Shown here: positions 26,349-34,175 of the stretch, one piece after another
Numbering within the stretch: the first letter of the stretch is position 1
Layout of the letters: each line of letters opens with the position of its first letter
Assembly (NCBI GenBank): GCA_000963575.1
Contig: CP011077.1
Span: 2,170,001 to 2,234,000, forward strand
DNA from: Klebsiella michiganensis
GTDB taxonomy: Bacteria > Pseudomonadota > Gammaproteobacteria > Enterobacterales > Enterobacteriaceae
Length of the DNA: 64,000 nt
Direction: 5' to 3'
Notes under the pieces: generated by a model
Databases searched by the model: none
What the model saw: only the letters and a program-made list of their open reading frames with translations
Told to the model about the DNA's origin: nothing
Translations under genes and position numbers: made by a program

Positions 26349-27137
26349 CTAGCTTCGGCTAAGCTCCGTCAGATCAAAATTGATTGGCATCGTGACTTTA
26401 TAAAAGCCACCCTTTAAGCGCTCTGCGGGGGGCTTTGGCAGCGGCTGGGCGCGTTCTAAAACGGCCACGGCTTCCCTATCGAGCGAGCGTGTTCCCGATG
26501 ATCCAGCCAGCGAACTGGCAATAACCACGCCCGCAGCATCCACGGTAAACGTGACCACCGCCATGCCGGTCCTGGCACGCTGGCGGGCATCGCCGGGATA
26601 GCGTTTAAAGCGGTTGAGATGGCCTTTTACCCGGTTTTCCCATGAGTCCTCCAGGCTGTCTTGTTTCTCGGCATCGCTGTGGTAAGGCGCGGCAATGCGT
26701 GAGGAAACCACGCTGGATTGAGGGGCGGCATTGGTCGAGATGGCCGCCTGGCTACTGTCGCTGGTTTTTTCCCGGACGTGACGCGGCGGACGAGGCTTTT
26801 TCTTTTCGCCCTCGGCGGCTTTTTTCCGGCGAGTGACTTCAATCACCGCGTCTTTGGCTACCGGCAGCGGCTGCTGTTGCTTGTCCTCGGCCTGCTGTTT
26901 TTCCTCTGCTGCCGCAGATTCTTGCTGCGCAATACCCACTGGAAGCGGGACTGGTGGGGTCGGCGCTTCGATATTGTCTGACCACTGCAGCATGACGGCG
27001 GGTGCAGGTCGCAGGGCAGACGGCGTGTCAGACGCCTGCCAAACGAGTGCCAAAAAAAGCCCCCCGTGGAGAAGCAGAGACAACGTAAAGCCCGTCCCGC
27101 TTCTGCCCGGCAGCGAAGTATTAAGTGTGTCTGTCAT
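26349..27137 (-). CDS. TonB-family energy transducer (HasB-like paralogue)
   Basis: 262 residues from ATG 27137, 7 nt after the stop of the upstream lipoprotein gene; ATG 27182 is an alternative that overlaps it. The N-terminal membrane anchor carries the S-x-x-x-H motif (Ser20, His24) needed to couple with ExbB-ExbD. A Pro/Glu/Lys-rich periplasmic linker (about 60-160) leads to a TonB C-terminal domain (about 180-262, with RFKRYPGDARQRARTG). No exbBD genes are nearby, so it would use the housekeeping pair. It is probably dedicated to the receptor of the same cluster. Confidence 0.9.
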   Translation of the reverse strand: MTDTLNTSLPGRSGTGFTLSLLLHGGLFLALVWQASDTPSALRPAPAVMLQWSDNIEAPTPPVPLPVGIAQQESAAAEEKQQAEDKQQQPLPVAKDAVIEVTRRKKAAEGEKKKPRPPRHVREKTSDSSQAAISTNAAPQSSVVSSRIAAPYHSDAEKQDSLEDSWENRVKGHLNRFKRYPGDARQRARTGMAVVTFTVDAAGVVIASSLAGSSGTRSLDREAVAVLERAQPLPKPPAERLKGGFYKVTMPINFDLTELSRS

Positions 27138-27144
27138 CCACGGA

Positions 27145-28017
27145 TTACCGTTTGGCCGGGACAGGGGCGACAAACCACACATAGTCAGCCTGAGCCGCCG
27201 TGATGTTCATCCCTTTTTCCGCCAGCATCAGCACAACAGGCTTCGAAGCAGGGGACAAGTCTTCCATATGCAGCGGGACGCCGATGCTCTTTGACGCATG
27301 ATATCCGCCCGCAATCAGCAAGGCAGGCGCCGGGGCGTTCAGCAGCTGCTGAGCCATGTAACGATCGCGCTGTTGCTGAATCGCCAGCATCGAGGTTAAC
27401 TGCTGGCATTCGATTTTGCCTCCGTGCATGGCAATAATCGTTTCCTTCAGCGCGGCCTGTACGGCGGGTGCGGTTGATTTGTTCCCTTCCGGGAAGCGTG
27501 GGGCTTTATAGAGGCGCATTATCTCATCGCGGTTGATATTGGCGTTGAGTAAAGGCGAGGGGGCCCGCAGGGCCTCGGTAACAATGCTGCCGTACATTTC
27601 CCACGCCCAGCCTTTTTGCCAACTGAGCAGTTCCTGGATACGGCCGCCCCGCACCTGAGGCTCATCCTTCAGCCAGGCTTTTACCTGGTTGACGCGCGGC
27701 TGCTGGCTGGCGGTCAACATCTCCAGCAAGATGCTGCCCTGAGGGCGCTCCTGCCGCAGATTTTGCAGCAGCCAAAGTTCAATTTGATGATGTTCGGCGT
27801 TATCGTGCTTTTCGCCGACAATAAGCCGCTGAGCACCGGCAAGCTTGACCAGTAACTGCCGTTCGGTCAGCGTTTCGCCGCTCTGTAAATCAACGATTTG
27901 CCCACGCGTGACGGCGACATGGCTTGCCGCTTGAGGAGGGGGAGTGGTTTGGCTGCAGGCGCTGAGGCCCAGGCTGGCTAACGCGATCAAAGACGTAAGG
28001 ATCAATTTTTTGTGCAT
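27145..28017 (-). CDS. ChaN-family lipoprotein (haem/iron-linked)
   Basis: 290 residues with a lipoprotein signal: lipobox L-S-A-C, Cys21. The ChaN/EreA-like fold is shown by LIVGEKHDNAEHHQIELWLL (about 66-85), ILLEML and LLIAGGYHASKSIGVP near the C terminus. ChaN of Campylobacter binds cofacial haems and PhuW-type relatives sit in haem loci. It is the first gene of the four-gene minus-strand cluster, with a Fur-box candidate about 90 bp upstream. Confidence 0.87.
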   Translation of the reverse strand: MHKKLILTSLIALASLGLSACSQTTPPPQAASHVAVTRGQIVDLQSGETLTERQLLVKLAGAQRLIVGEKHDNAEHHQIELWLLQNLRQERPQGSILLEMLTASQQPRVNQVKAWLKDEPQVRGGRIQELLSWQKGWAWEMYGSIVTEALRAPSPLLNANINRDEIMRLYKAPRFPEGNKSTAPAVQAALKETIIAMHGGKIECQQLTSMLAIQQQRDRYMAQQLLNAPAPALLIAGGYHASKSIGVPLHMEDLSPASKPVVLMLAEKGMNITAAQADYVWFVAPVPAKR

Positions 28018-28105
28018 ATCTTTTGCCCGGAGGTAGCCTTCACTGGCTGTTAGTCTTTATGGCGATCAATTTAGTGCGGGCAGGATGCTAACAAATAAAG
28101 ATATC

Positions 28106-28126
28106 AAATGATACTCATTATCATTT
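28106..28126 (-). promoter_or_regulatory. Fur box candidate upstream of the ChaN-TonB-S9-receptor cluster
   Basis: On the minus strand the core TGATAATGAGTATCA (28109-28123) matches the 7-1-7 Fur motif TGATAAT-n-ATTATCA at 13 of 14 positions, and A/T flanks extend the symmetry. It lies about 90 bp before the ChaN-type start codon. Iron repression of all four genes follows if they share a transcript. Confidence 0.82.
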
Positions 28127-28177
28127 AAAAGTTTTTGTTAGCAGGTTATTTGAGCGGTAAATAGCTTGAATAGCAGC

Positions 28178-28200
28178 AAAAAAAGCCGCCTGCTGGCGGC
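28178..28200 (-). terminator. Terminator of the SDR gene
   Basis: GCCGCC / GGCGGC stem with a 4-nt loop; on the minus strand it is followed by seven T residues, 28 bp after the SDR stop codon. Confidence 0.85.
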
Positions 28201-28227
28201 ATATATGGTTCAAAATAGCGTGAACGG

Positions 28228-29025
28228 TCAGCGGGCGTAACGCGGCGCTGGCTGAGATGCGCTCAGATGCGAGCTGAGCACCCGGCGTTCAGCCTCCCAG
28301 TTATCCCATTCGCTGCCTTCCTGTAACGCAGGAATGGTGACTTTCTCCCCGGCATCAAGGCCGACCAGCGCGGCATCCACCATGTCTTCCGTGCTCATCA
28401 CCCAGCTTTGCGGCAGATTTTCATGCCCACCAACGCCGGCAATATTCCAGAAGTCCGTGGCCGTTGCGCCGGGCAGCACGGCCTGAATACGCACGCCTGA
28501 TTCTGCCAGTTCCTGCTGCAAAGAGTGGCTCAATGCCAGCACGAACGCTTTGCTGGCGCCGTAAACGCCGTTCAGCAATTCAGGCGCAATGGCTACGACC
28601 GAGGCGATGTTAATTATGGTGCCGTGTTGGCGGGCAGCCATCGCCGGGGCTGCCGCATACGTCAGGCGGGTCAGGGCCGTCACATTAAGGTCGATCATCG
28701 CGGTCATTTCATCCACGCTGGCTGCCAGCACGCTTTCTTTTGAACCGAAGCCGGCGTTGTTAACCAGCAGCGAAATAGACGCGTCGTTTTTTAGCCGCGT
28801 TTCGAGCTGCAGCAGCTCCGCCGCATTCCCCAGGTCGGCGGTAATGACCTCCACCGATTGCCCGCTTTCCTCGCGGATGCGCCGGGCAACCTGGTTCAGA
28901 CGGTCAGTACTGCGGGCTACCAGAATAAGATCGTACCCGCGTTTTGCCAGACGGGCCGCGTAGACGGCGCCGATCCCGCCGGATGCGCCAGTGATGAGGG
29001 CCGTGCCTTTAGATGCGTTGCTCAT
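28228..29025 (-). CDS. Classical short-chain dehydrogenase/reductase
   Basis: 265 residues. The cofactor motif TGASGGIG (about 12-19), NNAG (about 89-92), catalytic Ser in IINIASVV and Y-x-x-x-K in GVYGASKAF are complete. The substrate is unknown. It is divergent from a GlxA-type AraC regulator gene 115 bp away, which probably controls it. Confidence 0.9.
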   Translation of the reverse strand: MSNASKGTALITGASGGIGAVYAARLAKRGYDLILVARSTDRLNQVARRIREESGQSVEVITADLGNAAELLQLETRLKNDASISLLVNNAGFGSKESVLAASVDEMTAMIDLNVTALTRLTYAAAPAMAARQHGTIINIASVVAIAPELLNGVYGASKAFVLALSHSLQQELAESGVRIQAVLPGATATDFWNIAGVGGHENLPQSWVMSTEDMVDAALVGLDAGEKVTIPALQEGSEWDNWEAERRVLSSHLSASQPAPRYAR

Positions 29026-29140
29026 GGTGTGACTCCTGAAAGGGGTTAGTTGACGCAGGCAACATTAACACTGGCTTTTTGTGTCTCAAATGTCATATAA
29101 CCGTCTTTTTATGACATCATCAATGACAACGGTGTGCATC

Positions 29141-30085
29141 ATGCAAAAGGTTGGTTTTGTTGTTACTCCCGGGTATTCCACCATGGGGTTTGCCGTCATC
29201 ACGGCGTTTGAAGTCGCTAACCTGATGGCGAGTGAGCCGGTTTATGAGCTGCATCTGCTCTCAGAGCACGGCGGCAGGGTGCCTACGTCGGCAGGCTTTG
29301 AGGTGATGACCGAGTCAATGGTGGATACCCAGTACGATCTCCTGCTGTTTGGCGCCACGATGGAACAGGCTTCCCCCGCGACGATTGATTTTGTTCGCCA
29401 GGCTGCGGCTTATGCACGCCGCGTGGCCGCCGCTTGTCTGGGGACCTTTTTATTGGCAGAAGCCGGGCTGCTGGAAGGCCGGCGCGCCACCACGCACTGG
29501 ATGTACGCGCGAGATCTGCAGCAGCGTTTTCCGGGCATCAGCGTCGAAGAGGACAAGATTTTTATTTGCGATGGGCCTTACTGGACTTCTGCGGGGATGA
29601 CGGCGGCTATCGATCTTGCGCTGGCGCTGATTGAAGACGATCTGGGGGCGGACATCGCCCGCACCATTGCCCGGAAGCTGGTGCTTTATCACCGCCGGTC
29701 CGGCGGCCAGTCGCAGTTTTCCTCCCTGCTTGAACTGGAACCCAAAACTGACCGTATCCAAAAAGTGATGACCTGGGCCCGCGCGCACCTTGAAAATGCG
29801 TTGAGCGTGGAAGAATTGGCGGCGGTGACTAATTTATCTCCCCGGCAGTTTAGCCGCATTTTTCAGGCTGAAACCGGCCAGTCGCCCGCCCGCGCCATAG
29901 AGCACTTGCGCCTGGAGTCCGCCCGGATGCTGCTTGAAACCAGCGCCCGCTCCATCGACGAAGTGGCCCGGCAGACCGGGTTTGGCGAGCGGGACAGAAT
30001 GCGCCGGGCGTTTCTGCGCGCCTACGGCCAGCCGCCGCAAGTGATACGCCGCCAGGCAAGAGGGGATGAAGAACTGCAGGCCTAA
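29141..30085 (+). CDS. GlxA-family transcriptional regulator (DJ-1/PfpI domain plus AraC HTH)
   Basis: 314 residues from ATG 29141, where similarity begins; ATGs at 29081 and 29111 are possible but add unrelated residues. An N-terminal DJ-1/PfpI-like domain (about 1-180, AACLGTFLLAEAGLLEGRRATTHW) carries a Cys at the elbow position. The C-terminal AraC HTH pair includes VEELAAVTNLSPRQFSRIFQAETGQSP. It is a likely regulator of the divergent SDR gene. Confidence 0.9.
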   Translation: MQKVGFVVTPGYSTMGFAVITAFEVANLMASEPVYELHLLSEHGGRVPTSAGFEVMTESMVDTQYDLLLFGATMEQASPATIDFVRQAAAYARRVAAACLGTFLLAEAGLLEGRRATTHWMYARDLQQRFPGISVEEDKIFICDGPYWTSAGMTAAIDLALALIEDDLGADIARTIARKLVLYHRRSGGQSQFSSLLELEPKTDRIQKVMTWARAHLENALSVEELAAVTNLSPRQFSRIFQAETGQSPARAIEHLRLESARMLLETSARSIDEVARQTGFGERDRMRRAFLRAYGQPPQVIRRQARGDEELQA

Positions 30086-30156
30086 AATTGGCAGTGGCGA
30101 CATGTTTTTATCGCTGTATTATCAAACGGATAATTATCTGCCAGAGAGGGAAAAGC

Positions 30157-30696
30157 ATGGCCAATTTAGTCTATTACGTCGCCGCAACGCTGGACGGTTA
30201 CATAGCCGACCAGCAGCATCACCTGGACTGGCTAATGAGCTTCCCGCTGGGCGACGACGCAACGCCATACGATGATTTCTACCAGACCGTTGGGGCGGTG
30301 ATCATGGGGGCTGAAACCTACGGCTGGATCCTTGATAATTCGCCTGAAGCCTGGCCCTACGCCGACGTCCCGGCATTTATCGTCACGCATCGTTCGCTTT
30401 CCGTTCCCGAGGGGCAAAATATCACGCTGGTGCAGGGCGAGGCCGCCGCCATTGCGGCGCAGGCACGAAGAGCCGCCGAAGGCAAAGATGTCTGGCTGGT
30501 AGGCGGAGGCAAAACCGCCGCTATGTTTGCCGAAGCCGGCGAGCTGCAGCGCCTGTTTATCACCCAGATCCCGGTTGTTATCGGGGCGGGGATACCGCTG
30601 CTGCCGGTGAGTAAGGCATTGAACCTTAAGCCAGTCACGCAACGGGTGCTGAAAAGCGGGGGCGTTGAGTTTGTGTATGATGTGGTTGGGGGATAA
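30157..30696 (+). CDS. Dihydrofolate reductase-like (RibD C-terminal) oxidoreductase
   Basis: 179 residues from ATG 30157, which has an AGAGGG site; the open frame from 30088 adds residues unlike the family. The RibD_C fold shows VYYVAATLDGYIAD at the start, GAVIMGAETYGW and VWLVGGGKTAAMF with the NADPH-binding G-G-G. The substrate is unknown. It follows the GlxA-type regulator gene on the same strand. Confidence 0.88.
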   Translation: MANLVYYVAATLDGYIADQQHHLDWLMSFPLGDDATPYDDFYQTVGAVIMGAETYGWILDNSPEAWPYADVPAFIVTHRSLSVPEGQNITLVQGEAAAIAAQARRAAEGKDVWLVGGGKTAAMFAEAGELQRLFITQIPVVIGAGIPLLPVSKALNLKPVTQRVLKSGGVEFVYDVVGG

Positions 30697-30808
30697 AAAA
30701 ACAAAGCATGCGCAAGCCATCAGTTTGGTTACAGCGAGAAACAGTTTTCAGGCTATCTATAAGAACGGAAGGCAGTAGACTCATTTGATTATCCTGAGGA
30801 GTCAGACC

Positions 30809-31201
30809 ATGCCCGTATTTACTATCACACTGCGAAAAACCGGTACGTTGGATAAAAAAAGAATTTCGGCCGCCATTCACGCCGCCACGGTGACCACCGG
30901 CTACCCCCATAACGATCTGTTCCAGCGCTTTATCAGTCTCGACGACGACTCGCTTTATGTGGACCCAACTTATCCCGATCTTGAACGCCCGCGGAGTGCT
31001 AACTTCGTGCTGATTGAGGCTGTACTCTCCTCGGGTTCTCCTGATGCCCGTAAGCATCTGCTCCTTGAGTCTCTGGTTCACGAACTTGGCCTGATCGGCG
31101 TGGACAGCAACGATTTGATGGTGCTTTTCAGTGAGGTCGATCGCCTGAACAGTTCATTCGGCGGAGGCAGAAGAGCCTCGCCGGTCTCGATGTCACAATA
31201 A
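30809..31201 (+). CDS. Tautomerase-superfamily protein (Tautomerase_2)
   Basis: 130 residues from ATG 30809, 8 nt after a TGAGGAG site. Pro2 is the catalytic base of the superfamily. The pattern DLFQRF, Y-V-D-P-T-Y, and the closing EVDRLNSSFGGG fit the longer Tautomerase_2 type. It may isomerise keto-enol or decarboxylate unsaturated acids; the substrate is unknown. It is downstream of the RibD_C gene but separated by 112 bp. Confidence 0.85.
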   Translation: MPVFTITLRKTGTLDKKRISAAIHAATVTTGYPHNDLFQRFISLDDDSLYVDPTYPDLERPRSANFVLIEAVLSSGSPDARKHLLLESLVHELGLIGVDSNDLMVLFSEVDRLNSSFGGGRRASPVSMSQ

Positions 31202-31279
31202 GGCCGGGCGTGTACATAAACGCCCTCGTGGAGCAGCATTAATATCACGCATACTGATCTGGTCCGGGAGTCTGATGAA

Positions 31280-31831
31280 TTAAGAAGGCACTGGTAATCG
31301 TTCTTCACCGGCGCCTATCTTGTAGATTCGTTGAGAGCAGCTATTGGTTCCCTTAAAGCGGAACTCAACCAGGTAGGTACTGCCTCCCTCGGGGATAAAT
31401 TGAGAGAAGAGTGGGCCACATGAACCAGAGGTATTAATTTGTTGGCCATAATCAGACCAGGCAGAAATACCCCTTATCCGAATGCTGTGCCCTGCATCGA
31501 CGGTTTTCTCAATCTGCAACTGCTCGTCGGAAATTGTCCCACGAGTATTTTCAGTCAGAGTGGCAATCCAGGGCAGAAGCTTCTCTCGCCCGCTATGAAA
31601 GACACGGCCAATAGGCGTAAAACCTTCGCTGGTTGGCGTTGAAGTATCAACTGCGTAATTCACTGTCATGGGCATTCCCGCAGAGCGGAAGACTATGCGG
31701 GCCTGGCTATCTTTGACCGCAACCGTGGCTACCGGAGGCTCTTTGTATTCGGGTACGCCTTCGGCGCAACCAGTCAGCAAGCCAAGCATTGCGCAGGCAG
31801 CACCTGCTGATAAATTCAACTTCCTTAACAT
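31280..31831 (-). CDS. Predicted lipoprotein of unknown function
   Basis: 183 residues from ATG 31831, chosen because it opens a proper lipoprotein signal peptide with lipobox L-T-G-C (Cys22); a longer frame to 31945 would bury it. The mature part is beta-rich with two Cys near the C terminus (SGSCGPL, TNSCSQR) that could form a disulfide. I recognise no family. It borders an AT-rich, gene-poor region. Confidence 0.7.
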   Translation of the reverse strand: MLRKLNLSAGAACAMLGLLTGCAEGVPEYKEPPVATVAVKDSQARIVFRSAGMPMTVNYAVDTSTPTSEGFTPIGRVFHSGREKLLPWIATLTENTRGTISDEQLQIEKTVDAGHSIRIRGISAWSDYGQQINTSGSCGPLFSQFIPEGGSTYLVEFRFKGTNSCSQRIYKIGAGEERLPVPS

Positions 31832-32641
31832 AGTGAGTTTCTTTATCCCAGTGTAATTTTCGAAAATGGTGCTCATGACAAATAGTTTATTGCATGCATT
31901 TTTCATTTCGGGTTTTATCTTCGGTAAGGAACGTTTGAAAAACAATTCATATATTAAATGAATTGTTGTTTTGATTCAAATTATACTCTGGGTATCACTA
32001 TGGCTTTCGCCTTCAATATATTATGAGCGTGTCGACAAAATAATCTTTGCATTATTTTTTTTTGTTTCCGCTGTATTAGGTTGGAGAAATAGGGTGTCGT
32101 TGCAAGGCCTCTGTTTTTCTGTTCTGTGGTTGTATTTATTTCATACAGCCCTACCTGTAGAATACTATCCAGATAATAATTATGAAAATCACCATTCAGA
32201 TATAGCCCACCAGTGTAAACCGAGTCGATTATATTTCCAGCGAGGCGAGTATTATCCCCATGTTTATTGTTGTTCGATTCGAACCAATGGCAGCATAGGT
32301 CCCGGCACGCCATAAACCTATGCTGCAATATCGGGGTAAACAGGCTGAGCAGGAGCGTCACCAGAAAACCCTGTGCTAACGGCCTCTCTTATCCGTCACA
32401 CATCCGGCGGCGTTCTGGAGTGGCCGCCGCGTGAATTGAATGGCGAGTACTTTAAGCGCAGTTGCTTTTTCACACCCGATTTAGGGCCGATTTTGGGGGC
32501 AAAATTGGGGGCGAAATCGCGTTTAGGGCCGATTTTGGGGGCATGTTAATTATTGTGTATGTCGCCAGGTGTCTGTTTGTGGCTTCTTTTAAATAGCTGA
32601 TAATTAAATAAAATATAAATTATCAATAGTCTAAAAATTAA
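31832..32641. other. AT-rich gene-poor stretch, possible remnant of inserted DNA
   Basis: About 800 bp with no convincing gene. Overlapping open frames on both strands (31971-32315 plus, TTG start; 31981-32361 minus, GTG start) lack ribosome binding sites and recognisable domains. Base composition is far more AT-rich than the flanks. The right part carries 22-bp direct repeats. A decayed island or prophage edge is the best guess. Confidence 0.5.
32480..32543. repeat. 22-bp direct repeats with G5C motifs
   Basis: Two identical 22-bp copies at 32480-32501 and 32522-32543, spaced 42 bp, each holding TTAGGGCCGATTTTGGGGGC. Between them a third AATTGGGGGC variant occurs at 32503-32512. Such TTGGGGGC clusters recall sequences next to P4-type integrase genes, but no integrase is present here. 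Confidence 0.7.
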
Positions 32642-32665
32642 GGTACTATACCCCCCTACAGTACC
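32642..32665 (+). promoter_or_regulatory. FrmR operator candidate
   Basis: Inverted repeat GGTACT / AGTACC enclosing ATACCCCCCTAC, 12 bp before the frmR start. A C-rich core flanked by A/T inverted arms is the known form of CsoR/RcnR/FrmR operators. FrmR would bind here and be released by formaldehyde. Confidence 0.8.
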
Positions 32666-32677
32666 TAAGGGGCGGTT

Positions 32678-32953
32678 ATGCCACACTCTCCGGAAGACAA
32701 AAAACGCATTTTGACCCGCGTCAGGCGCATTCGCGGCCAGGCGGAGGCGCTTGAGCGCGCGCTGGAAAACGGCGAGCCGTGCCTCGCCATCTTGCAGCAG
32801 ATCGCGGCCGTCCGCGGGGCGGCCAACGGCCTGATGGGCGAAATGATGGAAATTCACCTTAAAGACGAGCTGGTCACCGGCGATACCTCCGAAGAGCAGC
32901 GTGCGCTGCGGATGGCGGAAGTCGGGAATTTGCTGCGCTCTTATCTAAAATAA
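32678..32953 (+). CDS. frmR: FrmR, formaldehyde-sensing repressor
   Basis: 91 residues of the all-helical CsoR/RcnR/FrmR family. Pro2, Cys35 (GEPCLAIL) and His60 match the formaldehyde-sensing residues of E. coli FrmR. Formaldehyde cross-links Pro2 and Cys35 and releases DNA. It is the first gene of the frmRA operon, 28 bp before frmA. Confidence 0.95.
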   Translation: MPHSPEDKKRILTRVRRIRGQAEALERALENGEPCLAILQQIAAVRGAANGLMGEMMEIHLKDELVTGDTSEEQRALRMAEVGNLLRSYLK

Positions 32954-32981
32954 AAACACCCTCACCAAAAGGAACAAAACA

Positions 32982-34100
32982 ATGAAATCACGTGCTGCGG
33001 TGGCCTTTGGGCCGGGTAAACCTTTAGAAATTGTTGAAATCGACGTTGCGCCCCCGCAAAAAGGTGAGGTGCTGGTGAAAATCACCCACACCGGCGTTTG
33101 CCATACCGATGCTTTCACGCTGTCCGGCGACGATCCGGAAGGCGTATTCCCGGCGGTGCTGGGCCACGAAGGCGGCGGCATCGTGGTGGAAGTGGGCGAG
33201 GGCGTGACCAGCCTGAAGCCGGGCGACCACGTTATTCCGCTCTACACCGCAGAATGCCGCGAGTGTAAGTTCTGTAAATCCGGCAAAACTAACCTCTGCC
33301 AGGCCGTTCGCGCCACCCAGGGCAAAGGCCTGATGCCGGATGGCACCACCCGCTTCTCCTATAATGGCGAGCCAATTTATCACTACATGGGCACCAGTAC
33401 CTTCAGCGAATATACCGTAGTGGCGGAGATCTCCCTGGCTAAGGTCAACCCTCAGGCACCCCTGGATAAAGTGTGCCTGCTTGGCTGCGGCGTAACCACC
33501 GGCATCGGCGCGGTGCACAACACGGCGAAAGTGAAAGAGGGCGATACCGTGGCGGTATTTGGCCTCGGCGGGATCGGCCTGGCGGTGATTCAGGGCGCGG
33601 TGCAGGCTAAAGCCGGGCGAATCATTGCCATTGATACTAACCCGGAGAAATTCACCCTCGCGCGGGAAATGGGCGCTACCGATTGCATTAACCCGAAAGA
33701 TCACCAGAAGCCGATTCAGGATGTGATCGTTGAGCTGACCGACGGCGGGGTGGATTACAGCTTCGAATGTATCGGCAACGTGAACGTGATGCGTTCCGCG
33801 CTGGAATGCTGCCACAAAGGCTGGGGCGAGAGCGTGATTATCGGCGTGGCCGGGGCGGGTCAGGAAATTAAAACCCGTCCATTCCAGCTGGTGACAGGCC
33901 GCGTCTGGCGTGGTTCTGCGTTCGGTGGCGTTAAAGGTCGCACTCAGCTGCCGGGCATGGTGGAAGAGGCAATGGCGGGCAAAATCAATCTTGATCCGTT
34001 CATTACTCACCGCATGCCGCTGGACAAGATCAACGAAGCGTTTGACCTGATGCATGAAGGCAAATCGATTCGGACCGTGATCCACTTCGGCGAAGAGTAA
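32982..34100 (+). CDS. frmA: FrmA, S-(hydroxymethyl)glutathione dehydrogenase (class III ADH)
   Basis: 372 residues. Catalytic zinc ligands are Cys40 (GVCHTDAF), the His of LGHEGGG and Cys168 (LLGCGVTTGIG); the structural zinc site is the four-Cys cluster CRECKFCKSGKTNLC. The NAD-binding loop is GLGGIGLAV. It oxidises the glutathione-formaldehyde adduct to S-formylglutathione. The usual third gene frmB (S-formylglutathione hydrolase) does not follow; katG lies convergently instead. Confidence 0.97.
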   Translation: MKSRAAVAFGPGKPLEIVEIDVAPPQKGEVLVKITHTGVCHTDAFTLSGDDPEGVFPAVLGHEGGGIVVEVGEGVTSLKPGDHVIPLYTAECRECKFCKSGKTNLCQAVRATQGKGLMPDGTTRFSYNGEPIYHYMGTSTFSEYTVVAEISLAKVNPQAPLDKVCLLGCGVTTGIGAVHNTAKVKEGDTVAVFGLGGIGLAVIQGAVQAKAGRIIAIDTNPEKFTLAREMGATDCINPKDHQKPIQDVIVELTDGGVDYSFECIGNVNVMRSALECCHKGWGESVIIGVAGAGQEIKTRPFQLVTGRVWRGSAFGGVKGRTQLPGMVEEAMAGKINLDPFITHRMPLDKINEAFDLMHEGKSIRTVIHFGEE

Positions 34101-34108
34101 GCAGTAAA

Positions 34109-34133
34109 AAGGGAAGGCGTTAAGCCTTCCCTT
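34109..34133 (-). terminator. Terminator of katG (minus strand)
   Basis: Perfect 10-bp stem AAGGGAAGGC / GCCTTCCCTT with a 5-nt loop. Read on the minus strand it ends in a run of five T. Confidence 0.8.
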
Positions 34134-34148
34134 ATAGCGCTAAACCAG

Positions 34149-34175
34149 GGGAGGCTAAAGCCTCCCTTTCGTTTT
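34149..34175 (+). terminator. Terminator of frmA (plus strand)
   Basis: Stem GGGAGGC / GCCTCCC with a TAAA loop followed by TTTCGTTTT. Together with the hairpin at 34109 it forms a back-to-back pair between the convergent frmA and katG. Confidence 0.8.

Noticed and set aside
31971..32315. Possible small membrane protein on the plus strand
   Set aside because: TTG start, no ribosome binding site, and hydrophobicity is explained by AT-rich DNA; an equally long minus-strand frame competes.
31981..32361. 126-codon minus-strand open frame
   Set aside because: GTG start without a ribosome binding site, no signal peptide or known domain; kept only as part of a gene-poor region.
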